Source: Arthrobacter frigidicola
GTDB taxonomy: Bacteria > Actinomycetota > Actinomycetes > Actinomycetales > Micrococcaceae
NCBI GenBank assembly: GCA_003602285.1
Contig: QZVU01000008.1
Coordinates: 114,349 to 178,348 of the forward strand
Direction: 5' to 3'
DNA: 64,000 bases
Below, one piece after another: positions 35,981 to 44,708 of the stretch. How positions within the stretch are numbered: position 1 is the stretch's first letter; each line of letters starts with the position of its first letter. The translations under genes were made by a program, and so were the position numbers. The notes below the pieces were generated by a model. The model made no database searches. It was not told the origin of the DNA and saw only the letters and a list, made by a program, of their open reading frames with translations.

Positions 35981-36964
35981 ATGAGAAACGATGCGATGGT
36001 CACGCAGCACCTCACTGAGTGGCGTAACAGCCTGGCCCAACTGATCCCACTCCTTGAGGGTGGTCAAGCCACCCAGGATCTTCAGGAACTCAGGGCAGGC
36101 TACATCGGCATGCTGGGCGCGCACGGGATTCCCGACGGCCTGACCGTCCACCAGGCCGATCTCGGCGGCGTCCCCGGCAAGGTCATCACCCCTCCTGAAT
36201 TCCTGGACGGGCGTACCCTGGTCTACTTTCACGGAGGCGCCTACATCTTCGGGGCGGCCGCCGGCTACATCGGGCTCGCCGGGCGCCTGGCCCTGGCCTT
36301 GAGGGCCAGGGTGGTACTGCCGGACTACCGGCTCGCTCCCGAGCACCCCTACCCCACCCCCATCGAAGACTGCTTCACCGCCTACCGATCGCTCCTGCAG
36401 GAAGGTCACGACCCCGCTCGGATGGTGTTCGCAGGAGATTCCGCCGGGGGCGCGCTCACCGTCTCCGTCATGATCAAGGCCCGCGAAGCCGGACTGCCGC
36501 TGCCCGCCGGCGGTGCAGCAATCTCGCCCTGGGCCGACCTGGCACATACCGGGTCCTCCATGATTACCCGCCACGGCATTGACCCGCTGTGCACCAAGGA
36601 AGCACTGGACATCCAAGCGCGGATCTTCCTCGCAGGTGCGCCGCCCTATTCCCCTGACGCCTCCCCCGTCTATGCCGACCTCACGGGCCTGCCGCCGGTG
36701 CTGATCCAAATCGGTGAAAAGGAAGTCATGCTCAGCGGCGCCATGCGTCTGGCCACCCGCCTGGCACAGCACCGGGTGCGCACCACCCTCGAGGTATGGC
36801 CGGACATGTTCCATGTGTGGCACCTGTTTGCCGCAGTCCTGCCCGAAGGACAGCAGGCTATCGACAACGCCGCAGCGTTCCTCTCTCAGACCCTTCAAAA
36901 CAATGAGAACTCCGGCTTGAACAGCCGTCCGGTCGACCGGCCACACGATAGGACGGCCGACTGA
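35981..36964 (+). CDS. HSL-family alpha/beta hydrolase (esterase)
   Basis: The 327-residue product has the hormone-sensitive-lipase family motifs YFHGGAY (oxyanion hole), GDSAGG (nucleophile Ser) and a C-terminal His in DMFHVWHLF. The acid is probably in the GEKEVMLSGA region. The ATG follows AAGGAGCAAC. It lies between the regulator and the dehydrogenase genes of the catabolic cluster. It probably cleaves a short-chain ester or lactone of the imported compound; this is inferred. Confidence 0.9.
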   Translation: MRNDAMVTQHLTEWRNSLAQLIPLLEGGQATQDLQELRAGYIGMLGAHGIPDGLTVHQADLGGVPGKVITPPEFLDGRTLVYFHGGAYIFGAAAGYIGLAGRLALALRARVVLPDYRLAPEHPYPTPIEDCFTAYRSLLQEGHDPARMVFAGDSAGGALTVSVMIKAREAGLPLPAGGAAISPWADLAHTGSSMITRHGIDPLCTKEALDIQARIFLAGAPPYSPDASPVYADLTGLPPVLIQIGEKEVMLSGAMRLATRLAQHRVRTTLEVWPDMFHVWHLFAAVLPEGQQAIDNAAAFLSQTLQNNENSGLNSRPVDRPHDRTAD

Positions 36965-37027
36965 ATGGATCCGATCCCGGGTAAAAAGCGCGACTGCAAG
37001 CCACAATTACCTTGCAATGGATCCAAT
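36964..37027. promoter_or_regulatory. operator pair (TGGATCCA type), control region 3
   Basis: AATGGATCCGAT (36964-36975, overlapping the end of the esterase gene) and CAATGGATCCAATC (37015-37028) have centres 52 bp apart. The second follows the -35 box of the E1 promoter. Confidence 0.7.
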
Positions 37028-37041
37028 CGAAGATGTATGCT
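37012..37041 (+). promoter_or_regulatory. promoter of the E1-E2 operon
   Basis: TTGCAA (37012-37017) and TATGCT (37036-37041) are separated by 18 bases. The TGGATCCA operator directly follows the -35 box, the same layout as at 31027-31056. Confidence 0.65.
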
Positions 37042-37099
37042 TTCAGGAAGTGACGCGAGTCACTTCGGTTCATCCGATGTCGCACCCGTGGAGAAACTT

Positions 37100-39304
37100 A
37101 TGCCCCGCCAAACCCCCCTGACCCCCGCCGTAGATTGGGTCGAACTGAGCACGACTGATAAAGACTGGAAGGAAGCGGATCCGGCGCTGCTGGAGACGAT
37201 GCTGGTGCAGATGCAGATCATCCGCTCCTTCGAGGAATCGGTGCTCGAGCTTGCCTCGGAAGGCCTCGTCCACGGCCCGGCGCATTCCAGCATCGGCCAG
37301 GAGGGCGGCGCCGTTGGATCCATCGTGGGCCTGCGGCCGAGCGACGGGATCAACGGTTCCCACCGCGGCCACCACCAGTTCCTCGCCAAAGGACTGGCGT
37401 ACCTCGCCGATCGCACGGGCACCCAGATGACTGCCGGCCAACCTGTCAGCGGGGCCGTGCAGGCTTTCCTCCAGCAGACCCTCGCTGAGATCCTCGGCCT
37501 CGACCAGGGCTTCAGCCATGGCCGCGGCGGATCCATGCACCTGCAGTGGCATGCCGCCGGAGCCCTGGGCACTAACGCCATCGTTGGTGGAGGCGTCCCG
37601 CTGGCCGCCGGAAACGCCTGGGCCCAACAGCACTCAGCCGCGGACGGCGGCACAGACCTTACCGTGTCCTACTTCGGTGACGGCGCCACCAATATCGGCT
37701 CGGTGCTGGAGACCATGAACCTTGCCGCCGCCTGGAAGCTGCCGCTGTGCTTCTTCATCGAGAACAACCTCTACGCTGTCTCCACCCACGTCTCCGAGGT
37801 CACCGGAGAGCCGCGCCTCTCCGGCCGGGGCCCGGGTTTCGGCATCCGGTCCTGGCGGGTCGACGGCATGGACCCCCTGGCCGTGCACCTGGCCATGGAG
37901 CAGGCTGCCGAGCACATGCGCGCTGGCCGCGGCCCGGCCGTCATCGAAGCCGAGGTCTACCGCTACTTCCACCAGAACGGCCCCTTCCCGGGCAGCGCCT
38001 TCGGCTACCGCAGCAAGGAGGAAGAGAAGAGTTGGCGGGAACGCGACCCCATCCTGCGGGTGGGCAGCGAGCTGAGGAAACTCGGACATCTCAAAGAGGC
38101 AGACCTCGCCGCGATGACCGACAGGATCAAGGCCGCCTGCAGACTTGCCGTCACGGAACTCACCGAACAGGATCCGGAGGCCAAGGCAGGCAAACGGCGC
38201 ATCCGCCCCTCCCTCTGGCCCGACGCGTCGTTCGTGGACGTCGGAATCCGCAGCGACCTCGCCGAACTGCGATCGGCCAGGACGGAAGAGGAAACCTCCT
38301 TCACCGGCGAACTGTCGGAAGGCAAGTTCATCGACGCGGTCGCCGACGTCATGCGGGTCCGCATGGGCGCTGACCCATCCATCGTCGTCATGGGTGAGGA
38401 TGTTCACCGTCTTAAGGGCGGAACGAACGGCGCAACCCGGGGGCTGAGCGAGAATCACACCGGGCGCGTGCTTGGCACTCCCATCAGCGAGAACGCCTTC
38501 GCGGGCCTCGCCGGCGGGATGGCCATGGACGGCCGCTTCACGCCCGTCGTCGAATTCATGTATGCGGACTTCATGTGGGTTGCAGGAGACCAGATCTTCA
38601 ACCAGATCGCCAAGGCCCGCCACATGTTCGGCGGCACAGGGGACATGCCCCTCGTCCTGCGTTCCAAGGTCGCCATGGGCACCGGATACGGCTCCCAGCA
38701 TTCCATGGACCCCGCCGGCATCTTCGCCACCTCGGCCGGATGGCGCATCGTCGCCCCCTCTACGCCCTTTGACTACGTCGGACTCATGAATGCCGCACTT
38801 GCCCTGAAGGACCCGGTGGTCGTCATCGAACACGTCGACCTGTACACCAGCACCGGCCAACTGCCGGTCCACGACTACGACTACCAGATCCCCTTCGGCA
38901 CGGCGGCCCTGCGCCGAACCGGGACGGCCCTGACAATCCTGACTTACGGAGCGATGCTCAGGCCCACCCTGGACGCGGTCGAGGAAACAGGCCTCGACGC
39001 CGACGTCGTCGACCTGCGCTGGCTCGACCGGGCCAGCATCGACTGGGAAACCATCGGCGAAAGCATCAAGAAGACCAACAACGTCCTCATCGTCGAACAA
39101 GGTGCCCTGGGCACCTCCTACGGGGGCTGGCTCAGCGACGAAATCCAACGCCGGTACTTCGATTACCTGGACCACCCCATTCAGCGGGTAACCGGCGGCG
39201 AAGCATCCCCCAGCATCTCCAAAGTCCTGGAACGGGCCGCATTTGCCGCCGCACCCGACGTGGCAGCAGCACTGCAGACCATCAGAGACGAACAAGGCCT
39301 CTAG
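37100..39304 (+). CDS. fused E1 (alpha+beta) of a 2-oxoacid / acetoin-type dehydrogenase
   Basis: The 734-residue product joins the two E1 subunits in one chain. The alpha half has the TPP site GDGATNIGSVLETMNLAAAW and IENNLYAVSTH. The beta half (from about residue 400) has GEDVHRLKGGTNGATRGL, EFMYADFMWVAGDQI and QHSMDPAGIFA. E1 decarboxylates the 2-oxoacid or cleaves acetoin-like diketones with thiamine diphosphate and passes the acyl group to E2. Fused E1s are known in some 2-oxoisovalerate-type enzymes. GGAG precedes the ATG at 37100. No E3 gene lies nearby. Confidence 0.93.
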   Translation: MPRQTPLTPAVDWVELSTTDKDWKEADPALLETMLVQMQIIRSFEESVLELASEGLVHGPAHSSIGQEGGAVGSIVGLRPSDGINGSHRGHHQFLAKGLAYLADRTGTQMTAGQPVSGAVQAFLQQTLAEILGLDQGFSHGRGGSMHLQWHAAGALGTNAIVGGGVPLAAGNAWAQQHSAADGGTDLTVSYFGDGATNIGSVLETMNLAAAWKLPLCFFIENNLYAVSTHVSEVTGEPRLSGRGPGFGIRSWRVDGMDPLAVHLAMEQAAEHMRAGRGPAVIEAEVYRYFHQNGPFPGSAFGYRSKEEEKSWRERDPILRVGSELRKLGHLKEADLAAMTDRIKAACRLAVTELTEQDPEAKAGKRRIRPSLWPDASFVDVGIRSDLAELRSARTEEETSFTGELSEGKFIDAVADVMRVRMGADPSIVVMGEDVHRLKGGTNGATRGLSENHTGRVLGTPISENAFAGLAGGMAMDGRFTPVVEFMYADFMWVAGDQIFNQIAKARHMFGGTGDMPLVLRSKVAMGTGYGSQHSMDPAGIFATSAGWRIVAPSTPFDYVGLMNAALALKDPVVVIEHVDLYTSTGQLPVHDYDYQIPFGTAALRRTGTALTILTYGAMLRPTLDAVEETGLDADVVDLRWLDRASIDWETIGESIKKTNNVLIVEQGALGTSYGGWLSDEIQRRYFDYLDHPIQRVTGGEASPSISKVLERAAFAAAPDVAAALQTIRDEQGL

Positions 39305-39337
39305 GCCTGCCGTTCACAAGTTGAGTGGAGACATCCC

Positions 39338-40672
39338 ATGCCCGCACTGATGAATATGCCCGAAGTCATGGCCAACGCGCTCGAGGCGACGCTGTCGGTC
39401 TGGTTGAAGAAGGAAGGTGACCACGTCACCGCCGGCGAGGCGATCGCAGAAGTCGAAACTGAAAAAGCCACCGTCGAGATCGAAGCCGACTCGAACGGCG
39501 TCATCGCAGGTCTCCTCGTAGAGGAAGGGGCCAGCGTCGAAGTCGGCGCACCCATCCTCCTCATCAAAGCCTCCGGTGACACCGACAGCCAGGTCGCCGA
39601 CTTCAAGCGCCGCGCCGGGACCGACGGGCATGCCATCCCGGCGGCGACCTCCGAAGCCGAGGCTATCGAAACCAATACGCCTGTCGTCATCGGCGCCAAG
39701 CCCACCCATGCCCCCGATACCCCACGGCCGGCCCGGGAACCGGAACAACGCATCCCCGGGCACGGTGGCCGCTTGTTCAGTTCACCCCTCGCCCGCCGCC
39801 TGGCCAAAGAGAACCTTCTTGACCTCGATGCCATCACCGGCACCGGACCAGGCGGCAGGATTATCCGGCGTGACATCGAACAAGCCATTGCCGGCAGGAA
39901 CGCCCAGCATGCCCTGACCGCCGCGGCGTCGACACCATCCCCCGCGGCCGAACCGGCACCGGCCCGGGAATCCACCGCACCGGAACCCTCCGGGGAAAGC
40001 ACCGCCGTTCCGCACACCAGAATGCGCCGCGCCATCGCCCGACGTCTCACCGAATCCAAGAGCACCGTCCCGCACTTCTACCTCACCGCACAAATCAACA
40101 TGGACGCCCTGCTGGCGCTGCGTCAACAGATCAACCAGTCATCGGTCCGGCGCATCACCGTCAACGACCTCATCGTCAAAGCCGCCGGGCTGGCCCTTAG
40201 CGCCGTACCCGAGGCCAACGTAACCTGGACCGAAGACGCCCAGCTTCAGCACAGTTCGGCCAACATCTCCGTCGCCATCGCCGTCGACGGCGGCCTCCTG
40301 ACACCGGTCGTCAGGCATGTCGAGTCGAGCTCCCTGAGCAGTATCAGCACCACAATTGCCGACTTCGTGTCCCGCGCCAAGAGCGGCAGAATCCGGCAGG
40401 AAGAACTAACCGGCGGCAGCTTCTCGGTCACCAACCTGGGCATGTTTGGGACCGGGCAGTTCACCGCCATCCTCAATCCGCCGCAATCGGCAATATTGGC
40501 CGTCGGCGCCGCCGAGCCGCGCGCCGTCGTCCTCGACGGGGAACTTGCAGTGGCAACCATGATGACCTGCACCCTCTCAGCCGACCACCGGGTCATCGAC
40601 GGAGCCATCGCCGCCCAGTGGATGCAGTCGTTCAAAACCTGCCTTGAGAATCCACTCACCATCCTTCTCTAG
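39338..40672 (+). CDS. dihydrolipoamide acyltransferase (E2)
   Basis: The 444-residue product has an N-terminal lipoyl domain (VETEKATVEIEAD, lipoylated Lys), a peripheral-subunit-binding domain (SSPLARRLAKENLLDLDAI) and a catalytic domain with DHRVIDGAIAAQWM (His and Asp). It receives the acyl group from E1 and makes an acyl-CoA. It follows the E1 gene by 33 bases. E3 must come from elsewhere in the genome. Confidence 0.95.
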   Translation: MPALMNMPEVMANALEATLSVWLKKEGDHVTAGEAIAEVETEKATVEIEADSNGVIAGLLVEEGASVEVGAPILLIKASGDTDSQVADFKRRAGTDGHAIPAATSEAEAIETNTPVVIGAKPTHAPDTPRPAREPEQRIPGHGGRLFSSPLARRLAKENLLDLDAITGTGPGGRIIRRDIEQAIAGRNAQHALTAAASTPSPAAEPAPARESTAPEPSGESTAVPHTRMRRAIARRLTESKSTVPHFYLTAQINMDALLALRQQINQSSVRRITVNDLIVKAAGLALSAVPEANVTWTEDAQLQHSSANISVAIAVDGGLLTPVVRHVESSSLSSISTTIADFVSRAKSGRIRQEELTGGSFSVTNLGMFGTGQFTAILNPPQSAILAVGAAEPRAVVLDGELAVATMMTCTLSADHRVIDGAIAAQWMQSFKTCLENPLTILL

Positions 40673-40921
40673 GCCGAACCCCTACCGATTACGATCCGGA
40701 GTTTCCCATGCACCCCAACACACCGGCCCCGCTGACACCTGCAGGAAACCGAACTGCTGGCCCGCATCCGAATCGGGCGGCCGGTCCACGGTCGACGGCG
40801 GCCGGCTGCGGGTGGGTTCATGGTTCAACCCGCGCGGCGTCCCTGGCGGATGTTTCTGGGCTGCATCGACGGGTGGCTGGAACCGTTGACGATCCGAAAT
40901 CCGGGGTGAGGAGTTTAAGCA
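40673..40921. other. short intergenic stretch, possible relic
   Basis: No complete gene. One plus frame (RMFLGCIDGWLEPLTIRNPG) is open but has no start. Confidence 0.3.
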
Positions 40922-41263
40922 GTGGACGCTGAGGAGCAGCGCCGGCAATTCGGACAGACCCTTTTGCGGGAGGACCTCGACCTTCACGACGTCGGTCGAG
41001 CGTATTTCGCAATGACCGGCAGCGCGTCGGAGGAAGAAGTTGCGCTCTACGCCCTGGAAATGCTGATGTTGCCTCAGAACCAGCGGGACCTGTTAACTCT
41101 GGCAATCGGGTCCGTCCTGCAGAGCCAAGCCCGGCGCGCTGGGTTCGAGGACTTCACACAGCAGCCCGATGACCACTGCGGCGCCCCTCGTAGTAAGCCT
41201 GACGATGAGGGCGGCAGGGATCGTGGCCTGGAGTGTGACCGCGACCGCAGGACGGACCACTGA
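40922..41263 (+). CDS. small hypothetical protein with an LPQxxRDLL motif
   Basis: From a GTG the frame gives 113 residues. The middle reads LYALEMLMLPQNQRDLLTLA, and a very similar stretch (LYWGKMIMLPQSERDLLWLA) occurs at about 63555-63615. The N-terminal part is helical and acidic; the C-terminal 40 residues are charged and may be out of frame. The function is unknown; size and composition would suit a small antitoxin or regulator, but that is a guess. Confidence 0.45.
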   Translation: MDAEEQRRQFGQTLLREDLDLHDVGRAYFAMTGSASEEEVALYALEMLMLPQNQRDLLTLAIGSVLQSQARRAGFEDFTQQPDDHCGAPRSKPDDEGGRDRGLECDRDRRTDH

Positions 41264-41538
41264 GGGATCAGGCGTGGAGGCGTGCTTCGGACATCGGTAG
41301 CGGCTGATCCCCAGGACGACCAGCACAGCCGGCCTCGGGAGCGCTCACCAAAATCATTCCGTATTGGAACGCCGGTCATCGACGCGGTTTGATCGATCGT
41401 CCTGCACCGGCCCACTTGGGGAACTCCCCCTTCCTTGAGGGTGTGGTGGGAACATGGTGTTCAATCCATCGGGGTGAGATGCCGCGGTAGCGCATCACCA
41501 TCCAACTGCCGAAGGTGATCGAGGAAGGATGGACAGAG

Positions 41539-42300
41539 ATGGGTTGGAGCACACGGGAGATCGCGGATCTGGCGGGGACCACCGTGAACACGGTGCGTCA
41601 TTATCATCAGGTCGGCCTCCTTGAGCGGCCGGAACGGACGTCCAATGGGTACAAGCAATATCAGGTCAGGCACCTCGTTCGTCTCCTGAAAATCCGGCGC
41701 CTGCGCGACCTCGGTGTCCCGCTGGACCAGATCGACGAAGTGGCCGTCGATGGCGATTCGTCGTCCGAGGCACTGCGCGCGATCGACAGCGACCTGCGGG
41801 TGAGCGTCGAACGGCTGCAGCGCGCCAGGGCCGAGATCCAGGCAATCCTTCACGGGGCGACGGTGACGGACGTTCCTGCGGGATTCGAGGACGTTGGAGC
41901 TGGCATGTCGGAATCGGACCGTTCGCTGGTGTTGATTTATTCGCAGCTGTATAGCGAAGATGCGATGAGGGACCTGCGGGACATGGTCGAAGCGGACAAG
42001 GATGAGGTGAGCGCGGCCCTGGACGCGCTGACCCCTGACGCAGACGAGAGTGTGCGCCAGGAACTTGCGCAACGCTACGCGCCCACGCTGGCCAAGCTGC
42101 TCAAGGATTATTCCTGGCTAAGCCATCCCCAAGGTCACGTAACCAAGAGTGCAGAAGTGACCGAAGCCACCGTCATCGAGTCCGTCAAGGAACTGTACAA
42201 TTCAGCACAGCGAGACGTTATCGTCCGTGCCAGCATCATCGCCCAGGATCTCCTGCACCGTTCGAACCCGCAGCCGGAAAGCCAGGAGCCAACACACTAA
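41539..42300 (+). CDS. MerR-family transcriptional regulator
   Basis: The roughly 253-residue product starts WSTREIADLAGTTVNTVRHYHQVGLLERP, the MerR winged helix. A coiled-coil dimer helix follows, then a long helical C-terminal domain without the metal-binding cysteines of MerR or CueR. It is therefore a drug- or stress-responsive MerR type. The ATG at 41539 follows GAGGAAGGA. No clear target gene is adjacent. Confidence 0.88.
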   Translation: MGWSTREIADLAGTTVNTVRHYHQVGLLERPERTSNGYKQYQVRHLVRLLKIRRLRDLGVPLDQIDEVAVDGDSSSEALRAIDSDLRVSVERLQRARAEIQAILHGATVTDVPAGFEDVGAGMSESDRSLVLIYSQLYSEDAMRDLRDMVEADKDEVSAALDALTPDADESVRQELAQRYAPTLAKLLKDYSWLSHPQGHVTKSAEVTEATVIESVKELYNSAQRDVIVRASIIAQDLLHRSNPQPESQEPTH

Positions 42301-42820
42301 GCCCGGGTGTAGCGTCGGGCCACCTGTGCGCGCAGACGGCCCGACAGTCACTTCGACCAGTGCATCACCCTGTTGTGCGAAAGCGGGTGTTCATAATCAG
42401 TGGACCGCACGCGCAACCAGGATCAAGTGTTTACTGCGCTCGTGGTCATCTCAAGTCCTCTGTTGCAACACGTCGGTAATCTGCCGCGATGCAAAAATCG
42501 GGCGGTGACCTTGTCGTTGGAACAGTGCGTTAACTGCTGTGTGTGAAACTCTCCAAGCCGCTCCTACAGTTATTGCCTCTGCCTGGGCAAGCCGCCCGGG
42601 GGGGGCGCCGTGACGCCCATGCGACGGCCACCGTCCCGGTCCTCATCGTCGCCCTCCTAGGTTGCTCGCCCGCACCGGATGAAAGTTAAGCAACCCCCAA
42701 TGGGGGCGCGCTTGACTACTTCTACGATCAGGATCTCGGATGGGGGTCCTCAATCCATGTGAGCCGCTTCTCCGCAAATCACCGGCGCGCTGGTTCCGGT
42801 TGTGCCTGCGTTTTGGCTGC
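42301..42820. other. intergenic, no gene seen
   Basis: Short frames only. It includes a run of eight G near 42598-42605. Confidence 0.4.
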
Positions 42821-43741
42821 TCACCGCCGCCCCTCACCGGGAGCGGCGCGGAGGGCGTCGCGTAGGAATCGGGCGGTCTGACCAATGAGTTGCTCAGCGG
42901 CTGGTTGGGTTCGCACGGGGATCGTCGATTCCGTCATCGCGGCTATAGCAAATACCTCGCCTTCTGCGCTCTCGGCAACTCCAATTTCGTGGCGTAGGTT
43001 CAGTAGGGTTCCCGTCTTCCCAAACCACTGAGTCGATTCAGATTCAAAATCGGGTGCCAGTCTGTGTCGTTGCACGGACTCGCTCATCAACTCGCGAATG
43101 CGCATCGCCACCTTGGAAGTCACCCCGGTCTGGTTCCAGACGGCGTCAAGAAGTTCAACGAAACCGTGGGCCGTGCCGACGCTGGTTTGCCGCAGATCAA
43201 GCTGTTCGATCTGTTGGCCGGAACCGGCGTTGCTTCCCATCGCAGCAAGACTCTGTATTAGACCTGTGTCTTCCGGGGCGGCCCGCTCAAGCGGCGTCAT
43301 CAGCATGTGTTCTGCTCTTTTCCGAAGAATAATTGACGTATTTCCGAGACCATTGAGGTACTCATTGACGGCCCGCGGTGGGACAAGGTCAAAGAGCGCG
43401 TCGGCCGCCCGTGTGTCGCTGAGCGCTGTGCTCAACCACAAAAGATCTTCGACTGCTACGACGCAATCGTGGCGGAACTTCGATAGACCACCGGGGCCGT
43501 GACCATCGAAGCGTGCCGGCTCAATTCGCACGGGAGTGTCGTATGACAGGGCCCCTTCCTCCACCAGATGGGTGACTGCCATAGCCAGAGGAATTTTGAT
43601 TAAAGATGCTGCTGGGAGCTGGCGGTGCTGATTGAAGCCCAGTTCCTCCCCGGTGGTGAGATTTCGGACGAGAAAGGATCCCCGAAGACCTCCGTTCATG
43701 AGGGCGCGTTCAAGCCCGGCCAGGAAACCGATGGGATTCAT
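42821..43741 (-). CDS. class A beta-lactamase-like serine hydrolase
   Basis: The 306-residue product shows the beta-lactamase fold motifs: SLIK (Ser46 to Lys49), SDT (108-110, in place of SDN) and KTG (242-244). No signal peptide is seen, and a clear Glu166 motif (ExxLN) is missing, so it may be a cytoplasmic or non-classical hydrolase rather than a true beta-lactamase. Its start overlaps the stop of the LysR gene (ATGA), so they are translated together. Confidence 0.75.
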   Translation of the reverse strand: MNPIGFLAGLERALMNGGLRGSFLVRNLTTGEELGFNQHRQLPAASLIKIPLAMAVTHLVEEGALSYDTPVRIEPARFDGHGPGGLSKFRHDCVVAVEDLLWLSTALSDTRAADALFDLVPPRAVNEYLNGLGNTSIILRKRAEHMLMTPLERAAPEDTGLIQSLAAMGSNAGSGQQIEQLDLRQTSVGTAHGFVELLDAVWNQTGVTSKVAMRIRELMSESVQRHRLAPDFESESTQWFGKTGTLLNLRHEIGVAESAEGEVFAIAAMTESTIPVRTQPAAEQLIGQTARFLRDALRAAPGEGRR

Positions 43742-44652
43742 GCGCGCTGCAGAGGGAGAGCACTGGATGATGGGCCGGTGATGCCGTCGATTGCCTGCTC
43801 GAAACTGTGATGGTGGGTGATCGAGTCGGCGATTAATTCATACCCCCGGACGAGGGGCATCTCACCGAGTGGATTCCAGTGCAGACCCCAAGCCAGCGCT
43901 TCGACGGAGCTGCAGATGAGGAGATCGGCGTCGTTGACGGCCGCGACTAGGGCGTCGGTGATGCTGCTGGCGACTCTGACCTGGTCATGGTGCAGGCCCA
44001 CGGCGTCCCGCAGCTGCTCTAGATCATCCCGCACCTGTGTTGTTTGGTCCTCCGGGTCGATCCAGACGGTGCGGCGAGAGGTCGTCGCACCCCTGCTTGG
44101 CCGCAATTGCTCCAAATAGAACGCTCTTGACTGATGAGGTGCAGACGTTCGGCAGCCAACGCCCAGTTCGACGGTCCACTTTGCGTCCGCAACCGGCGCG
44201 GGGATTAGCGCACCGGATAGAGAGCCGGCCTCGACGGCGCTCTCACGATCGATAGGCAGGGACTGTTTTGTTGTGAGGCTGAATCCGTCACGCCGCCCGC
44301 CTGCGATCAAGGAGGCGAGCTGCGCCATGGTCCAGGACAGCGGTACACCCAAACAGGGCTCGTCGCTGAGGGCGCGCGCCGCCACCTCATCGGCGAGTCC
44401 AGCCGCTTCGACTATGCCTCGTGCCGCCGGAAGCATTGCTCTTCCAAATGGCGTTAGGGCGGCACTACGTACAGACCGATCCAGCAGAGTGCCGCCCCAG
44501 TGGTTTTCCAATGCTGCGATCCGGCGACTTGCCGCGGGTTGTGATACGCAAGCCACGGCTGCCCCAATCGTGAAGCTCCCTGCTTCGGATACGCAGATGA
44601 ACACCCGGCATGCTCCAACAACGTCCATGAGTCGAGCATGCCAAAGATGCAT
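43738..44652 (-). CDS. LysR-family transcriptional regulator
   Basis: The frame has an N-terminal LysR helix-turn-helix (FICVSEAGSFTIGAAVACVSQPAASRRIAALENHWG) and a longer C-terminal effector domain, about 300 residues. The start is ATG 44652 or 44628. The gene is divergent from the beta-lactamase at 44709, with only about 60-80 bases between them, the AmpR-like arrangement in which a LysR protein controls a divergent beta-lactamase. Cotranscription with the 42821 gene suggests one regulon. Confidence 0.88.
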   Translation of the reverse strand: MHLWHARLMDVVGACRVFICVSEAGSFTIGAAVACVSQPAASRRIAALENHWGGTLLDRSVRSAALTPFGRAMLPAARGIVEAAGLADEVAARALSDEPCLGVPLSWTMAQLASLIAGGRRDGFSLTTKQSLPIDRESAVEAGSLSGALIPAPVADAKWTVELGVGCRTSAPHQSRAFYLEQLRPSRGATTSRRTVWIDPEDQTTQVRDDLEQLRDAVGLHHDQVRVASSITDALVAAVNDADLLICSSVEALAWGLHWNPLGEMPLVRGYELIADSITHHHSFEQAIDGITGPSSSALPLQRA

Positions 44653-44708
44653 GCTGAAGACGATTCGGGCATTGGACTGCAGCCGCAATAAGTAGCGAGG
44701 CTGGGGGC

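Noticed and set aside
37634-39295. 553-residue minus frame over the E1 gene
   Set aside because: Shadow of the fused E1; no start site and no family match.
42598-42605. phase-variable G8 tract
   Set aside because: It lies in non-coding sequence and is too short to argue for a switch.
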